Below are positions 11,437 to 22,955 of a DNA stretch of 64,000 nucleotides, in pieces. A program made the position numbers and the translations under genes. Numbering within the stretch: the first letter of the stretch is position 1; each line of letters opens with the position of its first letter. The notes beneath the pieces were generated by a model. That model searched no databases, was not told the origin of the DNA, and worked only from the letters and a program-made list of their open reading frames with translations. Source of the DNA: Euryodendron excelsum (taxonomy: Eukaryota; Streptophyta; Magnoliopsida; Ericales; Pentaphylacaceae); assembly GCA_033060915.1 (NCBI GenBank), contig CM065378.1, positions 16,775,501-16,839,500 of the forward strand, written 5' to 3'.

Positions 11437-11438
11437 AC

Positions 11439-11944
11439 TGTCACGGGCTTGAATTCTTGAACACCACGACCCGTGCGGCCTTAGACAACTTATGCCCAAA
11501 GTTGCTAAGTAAGCCTAAGAACAACCGAAAGAACAAGGCTAAGAACAAGAGAACAAAGAGAGCTTTGTATGAACTTGGAGAATGCTTTCTATTACTTGAA
11601 ACTTGGATGGTTACAAATGAGGGGCTACCCCCTATTTATATTTGTCCACCTCCTCAATGGACGGTGGGGATCGTTTTGATCCAACGGTTGGGGTTCTCCT
11701 TCTAAAATCATCTATACAAATATCTAGATATTTATGTACAAAGCTTCTCAAGGAAGCCTCCCCCCATGTTCTAGAATCTCCCACACTCTTCTAATATCTA
11801 CACAAGTGTAGAAAGATCTAGAATGCTTATCAAAATTGCCCATGTGATAGAATGCCCAAGTATTGCCTAGAATGTTCTAGACTTAATGAGCTCCTTGGCA
11901 TCCTCATGGGCCTATTTTTGGGCCATCTTGGTGGGCTTGTAACA
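11439..11944 (-). repeat. chromovirus 5' LTR with promoter
   Basis: This is the second 506-bp copy, about 98% identical to 6264-6769. The element-strand TATA box (TATAAATA) is at 11640-11633, so transcription would run leftward into gag-pol and away from the RING-H2 gene. Confidence 0.93.
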
Positions 11945-12101
11945 CATAGGAGATAAAGAGACATGACTATAAAACAAAACCTTTAATTATTACCCAAGGT
12001 CTGTCTGTCCCCACCTTTTTATCCTTTCTCTCGTCCAACACGATTCCTTCGGCTTAGCATCTCTACTCTCTATAGTTTATGCTTTACACGTATAATAACA
12101 A

Positions 12102-12108
12102 TATATAA
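12102..12108 (+). promoter_or_regulatory. candidate TATA box of the RING-H2 gene
   Basis: ACAATATATAAGC lies 107 bp upstream of the chosen ATG. It is followed by a pyrimidine-rich leader with a (CT) run at about 12157-12171, common in plant 5' UTRs. Confidence 0.45.
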
Positions 12109-12214
12109 GCTCCATTACTTTTTCCGTTCCGTTTTCCACCATTCAATCTCCCTAGCGCTCTCTCTCTCTCTGTGACAAATTTTCGTGAGCTTTTCCTCTT
12201 GTGGTGCCATCGAG

Positions 12215-12808
12215 ATGCCAAAGGGCATAACAATCAGATGCTTGGTAAGCATGCTAAGCCAACTCAAGTACATGGTTGTGGTGACACTCACTCGTCTGGG
12301 CCTGTTTAAACCGTCGGAAGAAGGCGCTGCTGCTTATACAACAAATACAGGAGGGGAACATACCTCCTCCTCCAACAACAACAATTATGTGCTTATGTTG
12401 GATGGGTCATCTCCATCACTAGTTCCAGTCCCAGTCCCCCTCATAGCTGCATCTATCAAGAAGTGGCTACCAGTAGTTCAATATGGCAATTTCCTCGAGA
12501 GGAGGACAGGATTGCAAATGCACGGACAAAAACAAGAACAAGATAGTGATGGTGATGGTGATGAGGTCTTGTGTTGCTGTGCTGTGTGCTGGGATTGCAT
12601 TGAGAAGAGCCACCAGATCAGAGAGCTGTCCAACTGTTGTCATGTGTTTCACCAAGAGTGCTTGGATAGGTGGGTGGATGAGGGTCAGGTCACTTGCCCT
12701 TTGTGCAGATCTATGCTGCTTCCGGCTAAGACGAGTCCATGGATGGTGCTGAGGAATGCTCACTTGCCTGCTGCCGAAGAAGAAGACCAGATTGCGGGAA
12801 CCACCTAA
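12215..12808 (+). CDS. RING-H2 finger protein, probable E3 ubiquitin ligase (BRH1/RHA-like)
   Basis: A single-exon frame of 197 codons starts at ATG 12215 (MPKGITIRCL). The open frame extends upstream to a GTG at 12185, but plant translation should use this first ATG. A hydrophobic stretch (about residues 10-30) may be a membrane or hydrophobic anchor. A Ser/Asn-rich linker follows, and an acidic patch (SDGDGDE) comes just before the RING. The zinc ligands are C122-x2-C125-x15-C141-x-H143-x2-H146-x2-C149-x11-C161-x2-C164, a canonical RING-H2 pattern. RLSN/CCHVFHxxCLDRW and CPLCRS match small plant ligases such as BRH1, RHA1 and XERICO. Such proteins bind an E2 and ubiquitinate substrates, often in hormone or stress responses; the substrate here is unknown. 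The chromovirus 5' LTR ends 270 bp upstream of the ATG. Confidence 0.85.
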   Translation: MPKGITIRCLVSMLSQLKYMVVVTLTRLGLFKPSEEGAAAYTTNTGGEHTSSSNNNNYVLMLDGSSPSLVPVPVPLIAASIKKWLPVVQYGNFLERRTGLQMHGQKQEQDSDGDGDEVLCCCAVCWDCIEKSHQIRELSNCCHVFHQECLDRWVDEGQVTCPLCRSMLLPAKTSPWMVLRNAHLPAAEEEDQIAGTT

Positions 12809-13472
12809 CTTTTGCATTTACAATTGGGCATTTGTAGGTAGGGGTAGATATTAGGGCCGGGATTCATCTCATCTGACATCGTTTTTGTTTCTGTGGCGTG
12901 ACTGTTGGGGCTCCCAGTCCGCAGATTTGTAATTCTCACCCTTACATTGTAATTATTGCTGTTCCCTTCTTTTGAGTTAATATTCAGTGTGGGTAACTGA
13001 TGACTACTAGACTAAACCCCAAGATTCCTTGGATGGAGGAAGAAGAGTGACTTCTCAGTGCCATTAACAGTATGACTTTTAGCTCAAAATTCTTTTTTTT
13101 TTCAATTTCCTGCAAATAGTAGTATCTCAACTAATTACTCTTCTTTCAATCTCCAACGTTATGTTTAAACCTTGAATTAGTCAAAAGAAAAAGAAAATGA
13201 AAGAGAAATATATAAACTTAAAGTAAATTTTTGATAAATACCTATTTATACCTTTCTCATTTTTCTGACCCTACAAAAAAGAAAAGAAATAAATTTAACT
13301 TTTTCATCTCCCTTTTTTCTTTCCCTCAACAAACCTTAGATACAAACGTAGAATAAATATTTTGTATTTATGTGGTGAACCAGGAACCTTCCTGCTTTGT
13401 TTGTATCAATATTAGTACTTTAATTGTTAGCAGTTAAGCTTAATTAGAAAACTTTTTTCTCCTTCTTCTTCT

Positions 13473-13547
<75 letters not shown>

Positions 13548-14094
13548 TGTCCATCTTTTAAAAATGCACGATGGGGCTACAAGGACTAAGAAAGGAAGAC
13601 GTGTTGCCCAATTAGCAGCAGCTTGATTGATCTTAAAGAAGAACTTCAGAAGACCTCATTTCTGCCAAAAAGAACTCATAACCAAAATGCTGGGAAAAAA
13701 TAGCAATTTAAATTCAGCAGGAATCTATTGCTGTTTTGGCTATGAGATCACACTAACTTAACTACGTGAGTCCATGACCTTAGATATCTGCATGCCTCCT
13801 ATCACCCAAATCAATCCAGCCAGTGCTTCAGCCAAACAATAAATAAATTGGCAGTTTTGAGTAGTAAAATTCATGGGAATCCAAACCATGATTGGAACAA
13901 TGGTACCTCAGAGGCCTTCAAAGTTCAGACTGCGAATAAACGAATTACTTACTGAAGTTTTGCGATTTTAGATTCAGGTTGCTTAACAAAGTAACAAAAA
14001 AGCAAGATACAGAAAAAAGAAGCACTAAAACAGAAGGCCCCACCAGTGAACATGTGCGGCCTTTTGAAAATTAGGGTGGACTTGCAGAACTCTC
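12809..14094. other. 3' flank of the RING-H2 gene and spacer
   Basis: The 3' untranslated sequence is followed by AT-rich spacer and the CT microsatellite at 13478-13543. No further ORF with a domain is seen. Confidence 0.5.
13478..13543 (+). repeat. (CT)n microsatellite, about 33 units
   Basis: A long uninterrupted CT run is preceded by a short (TTC)n at about 13463-13477. Confidence 0.95.
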
Positions 14095-14265
14095 CAATAG
14101 AAAGAAAATATATATGCAACAGAGAATGTATTGCATTGAGTGATTTGTTATGTATATAATGAGTCTATTTATATTATAAAAGAAAAAAAAAAGAAATCTA
14201 TTCTAACCAATGTGGGATAGACAAACCTAACATTAACAAGAGTAAGATAAATATATACACTAATA
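14095..14265 (-). repeat. copia 3' LTR
   Basis: It shares the core TGTATTGCATTGAGTGATTT and the end AAATATATACACTAA with the right LTR. The outer terminus is degraded (CAATAG in place of TGTTAG). A purine tract (GAAAGGGGA on the - strand) lies just inside, at about 14266-14275. Confidence 0.8.
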
Positions 14266-14329
14266 TCCCCTTTCAAGCTCACGGTGGTTGTGTAGAAATC
14301 AAATTGAGTTTGAAAATTAGATCATAAAA

Positions 14330-17300
14330 CTATTCTGGATGATGGGACTTGGTAAAAATATCAGTAGTTTGGTCAACAAATGTTACAGAGAGAAGACAAA
14401 CAATACCACAAACAACATGCAACCGAATGAAATGACAATCAATCTCGATGTGCTTAGTGCGATCATAAAATATATTATTATGAGCAATCAGAATAGCACT
14501 GCGATTGTCACAATGAAGAACAGTAGCACTAGAATGAGAGACGCCCAAATCTTGAAGTAACTATTGAAGTCGGAGAAGTTCTTGAATGGTGTCAGCTAGG
14601 TCACAATACTCAGCCTTAGTGCTAGAGCAAGTAATAAAAGTCTGTTTCTTACTATGCCAAGAAATGAGAGAATCATTAAGAAAGAAGCAGAACCCAGTGG
14701 TAGAGCAATGATCAGTAGGATTACTAACCCAGTCAGTATCAAAATAGGCATGGAGTTATAGCGAGGAGTGACGAAAGTATTGTAGACCATGAAATAAAGT
14801 TCCCTTAACCTTAACATAACGAAGAAAGTGAAGAACTGCAACATAGTGAGTGGAGCGAGAAAAGGACAAGAACTAACTGACAAAATGAATAGTATGAGCA
14901 ATTTTAGGATGAGTAACAGTGAGGTAGATAAGACTACCAACAAGTAATCAATAGAGAGTAACATTAGACAGAGGCTTACCATCCAAAGGAGTAAGACGTA
15001 CATTGGCTTCCAGAGGTGTGGAAGCAGTCTTACTATTAGTAAGACCAGCACAAGTAATAAGATCTAAAGCATATTTGGCCTGAGTAAGAGAATAACCAGT
15101 AGAGCCAAAAGAGATCTCAAGGCTGAGAAAGTAGCTGAGAGGACCATAATCTTTTATTTCAAAATGGTTACTAAGAAATTCCTTAAGCTCAAATGCCATA
15201 AGCATCATCACCAGTGAGGATCACATCATCCACATAAAGTAGAAGGAGAACAGTGCCGTGAAAAGACTTGCGAACAAAGAGAGCAGAATCATAATCAGTA
15301 GAAGAGAAGCCAAGGTCATTGATAGTGGAACTAAATTTGACATACCAGGCACGAGAAGCTTGCTTAAGACCACAGAGAGAACGATGAAGCTTGTAGACTT
15401 GACGTGAAGAATGAGAAGAACTAGGAGGGGGTTCTATATAAACTTCTTCAGAAAGGTCACCATTGAGGAAGGCATTCTTGACATCTAACTAATATAAGGG
15501 CCATTGGGGGACAGCAGCCAGGACAATAAGACTCCAGACAGATATGAGACGGCAACAGGAGTAAAGCTCTCCATGTAGTCAATGTCATACTCCTGAGTGA
15601 AGCCATTGGCAACTAGACAGGCTTTGTAACGTTCCACAGAACCATCTGAACGGGTCTTGATCTTGTAGACCCAACGACACACTATCACAGATTTACCAGA
15701 AGGAAGATCAACCAAGTCCCAAGTGTGAGTCTTGGCAAGAGCCTATAATTCATTATCCATTGCTTGCTGCCAAAGAGATTTAGAACTAGCCCGTGGGGCT
15801 CATGCTGAGCAAGAATAATGGAGAAATAGTGATAATCACCAAGGTGAGAGGAATACCCGGGTAGAATGTCGAACAAAAGGCTCATTAGAAGAAGAAAACT
15901 GAGAAGAATCAGAGACCAGAGAGCCAGCAGAAGGCGCATGACCAAGCGATGGGGACTCCACGGGATAGATTGTAACAGGAGGCACAACAAGTGTAATAGT
16001 TATAAGGACATGGACATCCTCAAGAAGGACAGCATAAGGGACAGTGACATTTTCAAGAAAAAACTTAATAGTAGAATCAGTGAAGTAAGAAGGAGCAGAA
16101 TAAGAGGATAGATGGAAAGAAGATAAAGAGGAAAACATCTTGCGTCCCCAAAAGACAACATGACAAGAAACACGAAGACGTTTAGATAAAAGATCCCAAC
16201 AATGATAACCTTTGTGCTCAATCCTATAGTCCAAGAAGCAGCAAAAACAAGCTTTAGGCTCCAATTTGGTACGCTCATGAGGCTGAAGTAAGGCAAAACA
16301 TGCACACTAAAAAACACAAAGAGAGTGATAATTAAGGGTAGTACTATATAGACGCTCATAGGGAGTGAGGTTACAAAGGGGAACAGAAGGCACACGGTTG
16401 ATGGTGTAAGCAGTAGTAAGAGCAACTTCACCCTAAAACCGTTCAGGGCAGGATGTAGAGATAAGAAGAACATGGGCAGTATCAAGAAAATGGCGATGTT
16501 TTGTTCAGCACGACCATTTTGTTGTGAAGTACTAGGACATGAACGATGAGGAACAACGTCATGCTCATGTAGAAAGGCAAGAAATATCTTATCACATTAT
16601 TCTACAGCATTATTAAACCGAAATACCTTGATATCACGAAAAAATTGGGTTTTGATCATGCAAGCAAAATCATAATAGGTTTGTTGAAGTTGAGATCAAT
16701 TTTCTAAGAGATAAAGCCAAGTATATCTAGAGAAATCATCAATAAATATGAAAAAATACTAGGAGCCTCCTATAGTGGAAGTGGGAGAGGGCCCCCAAAT
16801 ATTAGAGTGAATCAAGTCAAAAGGAGCAAAAGAAAAAAAAAGCACTATTATTAAAGGATAAAGCCGGTTGTTTGGCAAGTTGACAAGACTGACAATCGAG
16901 GTGTTTATCAAGGACAAAACCTAGCACACTTTTAGATAAAAGAAAACGTCAATGACCTAAGGAAACATGGCCTCAACGGGAGTGCCAAAGTCCAAGAGAT
17001 AAGGAAGTAACAGTAGAAAAAGAAGTTGCAGCAACTATCAGAGTAGGAAAGTGAAGATGAACAAGTTGAAACAAGCGATTATGTTTACGGCCTATCCCAA
17101 GAGTTTGTCCCATTCGTTGATCCTGTATAACACAGCCAGTAGAAGAGAAAAGAAGAGTAAAACCAAGACCACATAATTGGCCAACAGAGATAAGATTGAG
17201 TGTGAGTTTAGAAATATAATAAGTATAAGAGAGTGTAAGAGTGAAAGTGGAGACATGACTAACATGATCTATAGACGTAGAGGACCCATCAGTTGTATAA

Positions 17301-18050
17301 ATGATAGGAAGAGTAGACACAGAAGATTTGGAAGAAAAAGCTATCAAGTCAAAAGTCATATGATTACTACACCCAAAGTCAAAGAACCACAAAAAAATAC
17401 CTGAAGTGACAGACAAGACTGTAGAGGAGGGAGTACTAGAGGCAGACATAAACTATTAAAAAAGTACAAAAAGATCACTAACAATACTTATAAATCCAGC
17501 AGAAGAGGAGGAGGAGGAGGAGGAGGAGAGAACAAACTGAAGGTGAGAATCTTTTTAAGAAGGATGTTTGGGGCAATTAGAGAGAAAGTGACTAGAGCCA
17601 CGCTGACGACAGTACTTGCAGATCCGAATGGAGTAGGTAAATAAGTAATGGTCAGTGACATAACAGAATATGCAGGCATCAGATTGGGAACCACCAAGAG
17701 CTAAAAAATCTTGAGAATCACCCAAAGAGCCTCGAAATTGAAAGCTAGATGTGACAAGAACGGTGTCCACAAATGGTGGCCGAATGAGGCCAAGACGAGT
17801 CTCCTCAGATAAGAGCTCAGAAATAGCCTGTTCCAAGGTAGGAAGAGGGAAACAATAGAGAAAAGAGGCTCGAACATGCTTGAATACATCAGCGAAAGCC
17901 ATGAGAAACATAATCAGGCGTTGCTGATCGCGGTAGAGGGCAAACTGAGCAGCATTAGCAGAGCATATCCAAGTAGGCTCAAACAGAGTCAATAGGTCCC
18001 AAAGAGTATATATCTAAGATAGAAAGACATTGATAGACTGGCCAGATTCT
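14330..18050 (-). pseudogene. copia gag-pol remnants, many stops and frameshifts
   Basis: The remnants lie in order on the - strand. 17992-17555 is gag with a zinc knuckle CKYC...H....C. 17449-16973 is protease and pre-integrase, where the active-site Asp-Ser-Gly reads Asp-Phe-Gly (WFFDFGCSNHMT). 16485-15836 holds integrase pieces in several frames. 15715-15485 is the reverse transcriptase start (CRWVYKIKTRSDGSVERYKA). 15211-14948 is later reverse transcriptase (DYGPLSYFLSLEI). 14548-14330 is RNase H (CDNRSAILIAHN, RTKHIEIDCHFIR, ending DIFTK). Frames change between blocks, so nothing functional is encoded. Confidence 0.85.
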
Positions 18051-18823
18051 TGTTTTAGACAATGCAGATAAATAGGAAGCTGATACTGATAAGCAAAATC
18101 AGCAGTGGTGTAGCGGTTAGCCAAGAAGGCCCAGATGGAGTGAGCTATGTCAAATCGTCCAAATTGGAGACTGATAGAAGAAATGCATGTGTTTTAAAAC
18201 CAGGTGATGATCTGATGATTCTTACTGTCCTATTCCTCAAGTCGTTCAGTGAATTCCATAGCCGCTTTAGCTACACTTTTAATAGGTGCTTGAATATCTC
18301 CAGTGACATAGCGCCAAAATTTTCTCCCCTTAAGAAAACTGGACTTGGCTTGAGATCAAGAAATATAATTTGGACCTTTCAAAGTGAGACGAATAGGTCT
18401 AGAGACCTTAGAACACTCCATAGGTAAGAGACGTGGAATAATAGGGACCCAACAATAGAGAATATTGGAAGAAAAGCTTCCAAAGCAAGACAAATAGCAA
18501 AACCAACAGAAACAGAGGCCAAAATCAGATTTAGAAAGCCCGAATTGGTTAGGATTCAGATAGAATAGTCGGAGGACAACTGGGGAGACACTGGAGAGGT
18601 GCCGAAGTGACAATGTAAAGTCACCGAAAGTTGATCGAAAAGACGCCGGAAAGTAGATGGAAGGCCGTCGGAAGTTGGCCGGAAAGTCGTTGGAAGGTGG
18701 CCGGACAGGCACCGAGAATTAGCTAAAAAGACTTCAGAAGGTGGCCGGAGAGGAGGAAAAGAACCTTAGGAGTTCTGATGTGGAAGATCTCTTGAAAGGC
18801 AACCACAAAGCATACTTTTCTTT

Positions 18824-18836
18824 GGCTCTGATACCA
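18824..18836 (-). other. copia primer-binding site
   Basis: The - strand reads TGGTATCAGAGCC immediately inside the 5' LTR, matching plant initiator tRNA-Met. Confidence 0.9.
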
Positions 18837-19013
18837 TGTTAGAGAAGAGAGAGATATGCAAAAAATAAATGTATTGCATTGAGTGATTTGCTATGCATAC
18901 AATGAGTATATTTATATTACAAGAGAAGAGAGGAGAGAAAGAAGTCTATTCTAACCGATATAGGATAGACAAACCTAATATTAACAAGAGAAAGATAAAT
19001 ATATACACTAACA
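18837..19013 (-). repeat. copia 5' LTR
   Basis: It runs from TGTTAGAGAAG to CACTAACA on the + strand and is 177 bp. A TATA-like TATAAATAT on the element strand lies near 18905-18917. Confidence 0.85.
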
Positions 19014-19503
19014 ACCTGAAATTAAAGCAATAGATTTGAAAATGCAGACAGACAATATACTTGTCAATTAAGCTTCTTAAATTTTAGATTAAGACGGGGC
19101 CAATCCAAAAACTCGCAAAGAATGAAGGAAACTTGTGAAACAGAAGGTTCCATGACTTCTGTATGCATGTGGCCTTTCGGAATTGGTGCCGTATATAAAC
19201 CAGGAACTGAATTGTGGGGAGGATGGAAACCAAGGGAGAATGGGAATTCTGCAGTAAGGGCGACAAACGTAAAAGATATATAAACGAGAGCTAGCTTTTG
19301 TCTCCGTTCCGAATTTTTCCATGAAAGATTCTGGCTGAATATGTGTGAGAAAATTCGTAAAAACATTAGATAGTGACGATCGATCCCTCTGCATTCTTTA
19401 TTTATTTATATATATGTAGAATTTCCTTCGAATAATAGATGCTGATTTGCCAGTATCCATGTGACATTACTTAGCAGCAATTTGATTTCTCTGCACTGCA
19501 GGT

Positions 19504-22500
19504 TTATACATCTGCATATGAATCACATTTTATCACACGAATGGATACGGGACTCCTTACAAAATGTTTGCCATCTGTCCATACTAGGCTTCCAAATCTG
19601 TAATCTCCATGAATCTTTTGAGTTGAGAAGAAGGTAACTTTATAAGGAAGAACCCGGGTGGTTGAGTTGAAAGGTAGAAGTTGAGGTTCAACTACCATTC
19701 GAGCACCGTATGGAGCTTGTACTAGGGCTTTATATACTGAATTAACGTCTCCCACATTAGTCACAATTCTGGAGACTGTTGCTGTCTTCTTAAAGTTGGG
19801 AATGGTGATGGAAGGCAGGTTGAGGTTTAGCATGAAGTGGCTGTTTTTCATGCAATATTTGGTGGTTGTCCTGATTAATCTGGCAATGGATAGGTTGCTG
19901 TGACCCATGGCACAGTAGAGAAATTGAATGTAGTCTTGTGTGGTAATATTGTAAATAAGCCCTGGTTTTAGTGCTCTGTTGGGATTGACATGCCCACCAC
20001 CAATGTCGAATGGATCAGCCGGCTTATGCGTCGGTCCCACCTCGGTTATGTCCATTCCATCTGTTCCCTTCTGTGATGCTGCAGAACAGAAGATTGCGTA
20101 GAGTGAACGGAAGGACGGTCAGTCACACATCTAATAAGCTATAAGAGTCCGGTAGTGTGGACTGCAGGAAAACAATTGTAAATATTTATTATTATCGTGA
20201 GAGTCACTCACCAGTAGTGACGAGGGCTGATCTTATTGCTGCAGGAGACCAATCGGGGCGTGCGGATTTGATGAGAGCTACTATTCCAGTCACATGAGGA
20301 CAAGCCATTGAAGTTCCTGACAGGAATGCATACCTCCTACTAGTAGTAGTAGTAATATGCTCTCCTCCTCCGTTTCCATCCAGCGGTGGATATGCAGCTA
20401 AAATGTTCACTCCTGGTGCTGCTAGGTCCGGCTTCCTCAAATTGAACCAAACATTAGAATGGAATGAGGTAATTAACATAGGAATGTTGTATCAACATAT
20501 CCCAATATGGAATTACATAAGTATTGCATATATATATATATCGCCGTACATGTACGTACCCGAACAGTTTCAGTTCTCAACTACAGTGCCCTTGTCGACA
20601 AAATCAAATATGATTTATATATAATAAGATATTTGTGGAGGGTATCAGAGTAGAAATTTAACCTATATATATAAATATACCTTTAGTACAGCTGGGCTCA
20701 TGGAACTGGGTCCTCTGGATGAGAAATATGCAAGACGAGGAGACGCAGATTCCCCTGTAATAGTCCTTGGGAAACTCAACCTCACGGTAGGATTCCTTCA
20801 GGGAGAAGTGTGGACTTATTAGTTAATTTCGCTCTCTTTCTGTTGTATAAGCAGTTGCACTTCTTCATGTCATGTCGTTAATTAACCCTCTCACCGTCTC
20901 CTTACCTTGCTTTTCTGATGTAGGATAGAATCTGTGTCCCCACTTCATAATCTACTCTAATGCAAGGGATTACATCACATGATTCAAGCTGGTTGTCTCC
21001 AAATTGCGCATATATGAGTCCAATCCCTCCTGCTTTATTTACAGCCCTCGATGCGGAAACCATATTCTGTTTGTCTGATTTCGAGAAACAGAGCACTACT
21101 TTTCCAGCTGCTAATGTTGCGTTGAGACTCCCAAGATGGCAATCCTTGCTGGAGAAAACATGTAATACAAAACACAGTTATAGGTACGAAGAGGCAATAG
21201 AAGAAGAAGAAGAAGAAGAAGAAGACAGAGGGGAGGTCTAACGCTGAATCATCTGTTGAGTCTGTAGCTATGCGTTCGGAGTATACGAGGCCAGTGAATC
21301 CGTGTTTCTGTTTTCCGGTATCGAGAGATTGGCCCTGCAAAAGAACAAAACCATTGCAAGAAAAAGCTCAGGAAACTGCCATTTTCACTTGCATGATTCT
21401 TAGAACATCTAGTCTACCGTGAGAATGTGGTTGTTTCCGAGTGTAATGGCTGTTGGGAAGGCCCTGTCAATGGTGGTTGCTGCCACAGTGATGAGCCAGG
21501 GAGCAGTGTTCACAATTGTCTGTGCGAAAGGTCCATCATTTCCTCCTGAAGCTACTACAGGGATGCCCTTTGCGGTCGCATGGAAAGAACCGATGGCAAT
21601 TGAATCACGTTGATCAACGTAGGAAAACAAAGGAATGTCATTGCCAATTGAAACAGAAAGGATGTCCACTCCATCATCTATGGCTTTGTCAAATGCTTTT
21701 AATATATCAGCGTCGGTGCATACTCCGGGACCAATGGCCCAACAAACTTTGTAAATTGCTAAGCGAGCCAGGGGTGCACCTCCTCTGGCTACGCCTGAAC
21801 CTAGTCCTTTATAGTTTGCTTTCTCCACAAAGCAGCCAGCTGCTGTGGAAGCAGTATGAGTGCCATGACCCATTTTATCCCTGGGTGAGAGGAACTCATC
21901 AATGTTATTGGTTGTGTTGATTGGCATGTTGATGATTTGGTGCTTGAATCCCTCAATGAACCAGCGAGCTCCAATCAGTTTTCTATTGCAATTGCTGATG
22001 TTGAAGTGCTCTCCGTGCTGGCAAGTTCCTTTCCAATGCGATGGAATTGGACCCATGCCTTTATCATTGAAACTTTCGGACTCTGGCCAGACTCCTACAG
22101 ATCGAGGAGTTACAGGTGTTTAAGAAATCATTTTTTGAGTGAGGCATGAGATGTTATATATGAGCTCATACATGCATGCATGCATCACCTGAATCTATCA
22201 CCCCAATGATTGCTCCTTCCCCCATGTTGTTCTCTGTCGAATGATTTTTTGGAGAATGACGACCGAGTCCAAGAAAATCCCAGCTTCGTGTTGTATGGAG
22301 CTTTTGTATGCGACTTGGAAACACTTGGACAACACCTGGAAACTCTGAAATTTCCACAGGTCGACAACCATTAAATTAAAGGGGCCTGAAAAATAAGAGT
22401 TCACTGTATTTTGTTAAAAATCTTGTTGAAAAGTACCCGCAATCTTTTCTGCTTCGGACTTTGTTAGCCTTGCAGCGAACCCCGAAAATCCATGCTTATA

Positions 22501-22955
22501 GCTGTAAAGAATTGAACTCCTGGCAGCCTCTTTGCTTCAAGACAAATGAACAGAAGTTTCAATCATACCAGTGCTTATCAGTAAGGATGACGAATTGTAT
22601 CAAGCGTTATGCAGTTTGTCATCAAGAGAGGGTTATCTGAGAAACTATACCTTCCAAGCAGAATTGATGGCATATTATGGTGTAATTTCTTGACAGTTGC
22701 TGAATCCTCATACTGCTTCTCTCCCATATACACAATGTGTACCTAAAGACATTTAGCTTTAGTCAGTCATAAAAAATAAATAAAAGTGGAGCTGGAACTT
22801 AAAATTAATAGCAAAAATAGGCGCTAGCTTACGTTGCTGGTGGCCTCAGAAAAAATTACAGAGGAATTTAGATGGTTTTGAAGTATGAAGATAGCAAAAA
22901 TGACTAAGCAAAGGTTTTTACTTGCCCCTCGCCAGCTACTTGATTTCACATCCAT
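19504..22955 (-). CDS. subtilisin-like serine protease, SBT3-like (copy 1), 10 exons, 796 aa
   Basis: Exons assembled by hand from GT-AG sites: 22833-22955, 22651-22742, 22437-22534, 22189-22344, 21418-22094, 21243-21334, 20906-21148, 20681-20795, 20212-20431, 19504-20078. They sum to 2391 nt (797 codons) with no internal stop. Start at ATG 22955-22953; a hydrophobic signal segment ([11 protein letters not shown]) follows a hydrophilic head. Next come the I9 propeptide ([17 protein letters not shown]), catalytic Asp155 (GVIDSG), His233 (GHGTHT), oxyanion Asn about 342 (SGGNDGP), a PA domain, Ser573 (GTSMACPH) and a fibronectin-III-like C terminus. Plant subtilases are secreted to the apoplast and act in development and defence; the substrate is unknown. 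The gene is a tandem paralogue of 26019-29758 with matching intron positions. Transcript data are needed to prove the exon joins. Confidence 0.88.

Larger units (their letters stand above)
6264..11944 (-). mobile_element. near-intact Ty3/gypsy chromovirus (5681 bp)
   Basis: Two LTRs of exactly 506 bp (6264-6769 and 11439-11944) flank one gag-pol frame on the - strand. The primer-binding site is complementary to initiator tRNA-Met and a polypurine tract abuts the 3' LTR. The LTRs differ at 11 positions by eye (about 2%), implying a fairly recent insertion. ACATA precedes the left end (6259-6263). On the right the sequence reads GTAACACATA, so the target duplication is ACATA if one A was lost, otherwise 4 bp (CATA). 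The C-terminal chromodomain places it among chromoviruses; the gag style suggests Galadriel/monkey-like, with low certainty. It lies about 270 bp upstream of the RING-H2 gene, with its LTR promoter pointing away from that gene. Confidence 0.93.
14095..19013 (-). mobile_element. decayed Ty1/copia LTR retrotransposon (about 4.9 kb)
   Basis: Short LTRs of about 171-177 bp (14095-14265 and 18837-19013) flank copia-type coding remnants on the - strand. The order from the 5' end is gag zinc knuckle, protease, integrase, reverse transcriptase, RNase H. Integrase before reverse transcriptase is the copia arrangement. The primer site is tRNA-Met-like. The LTRs differ at many positions and the left LTR has lost the TG start, so the insertion is old. 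No clear target duplication remains (ACCTG follows the right LTR; the left flank does not match). Confidence 0.88.

Noticed and set aside
12185..12214. Upstream extension of the RING-H2 ORF to a GTG
   Set aside because: Plant translation would use the first ATG at 12215; the upstream codons read as leader sequence.
13478..13543. Dinucleotide arrays as CRISPR-like or regulatory arrays
   Set aside because: Plain CT microsatellite with no spacers; this is nuclear plant DNA.
15866..18427. + strand ORFs inside the copia element
   Set aside because: They are shadows of the - strand copia frames or low-complexity Arg/Lys-rich readings.
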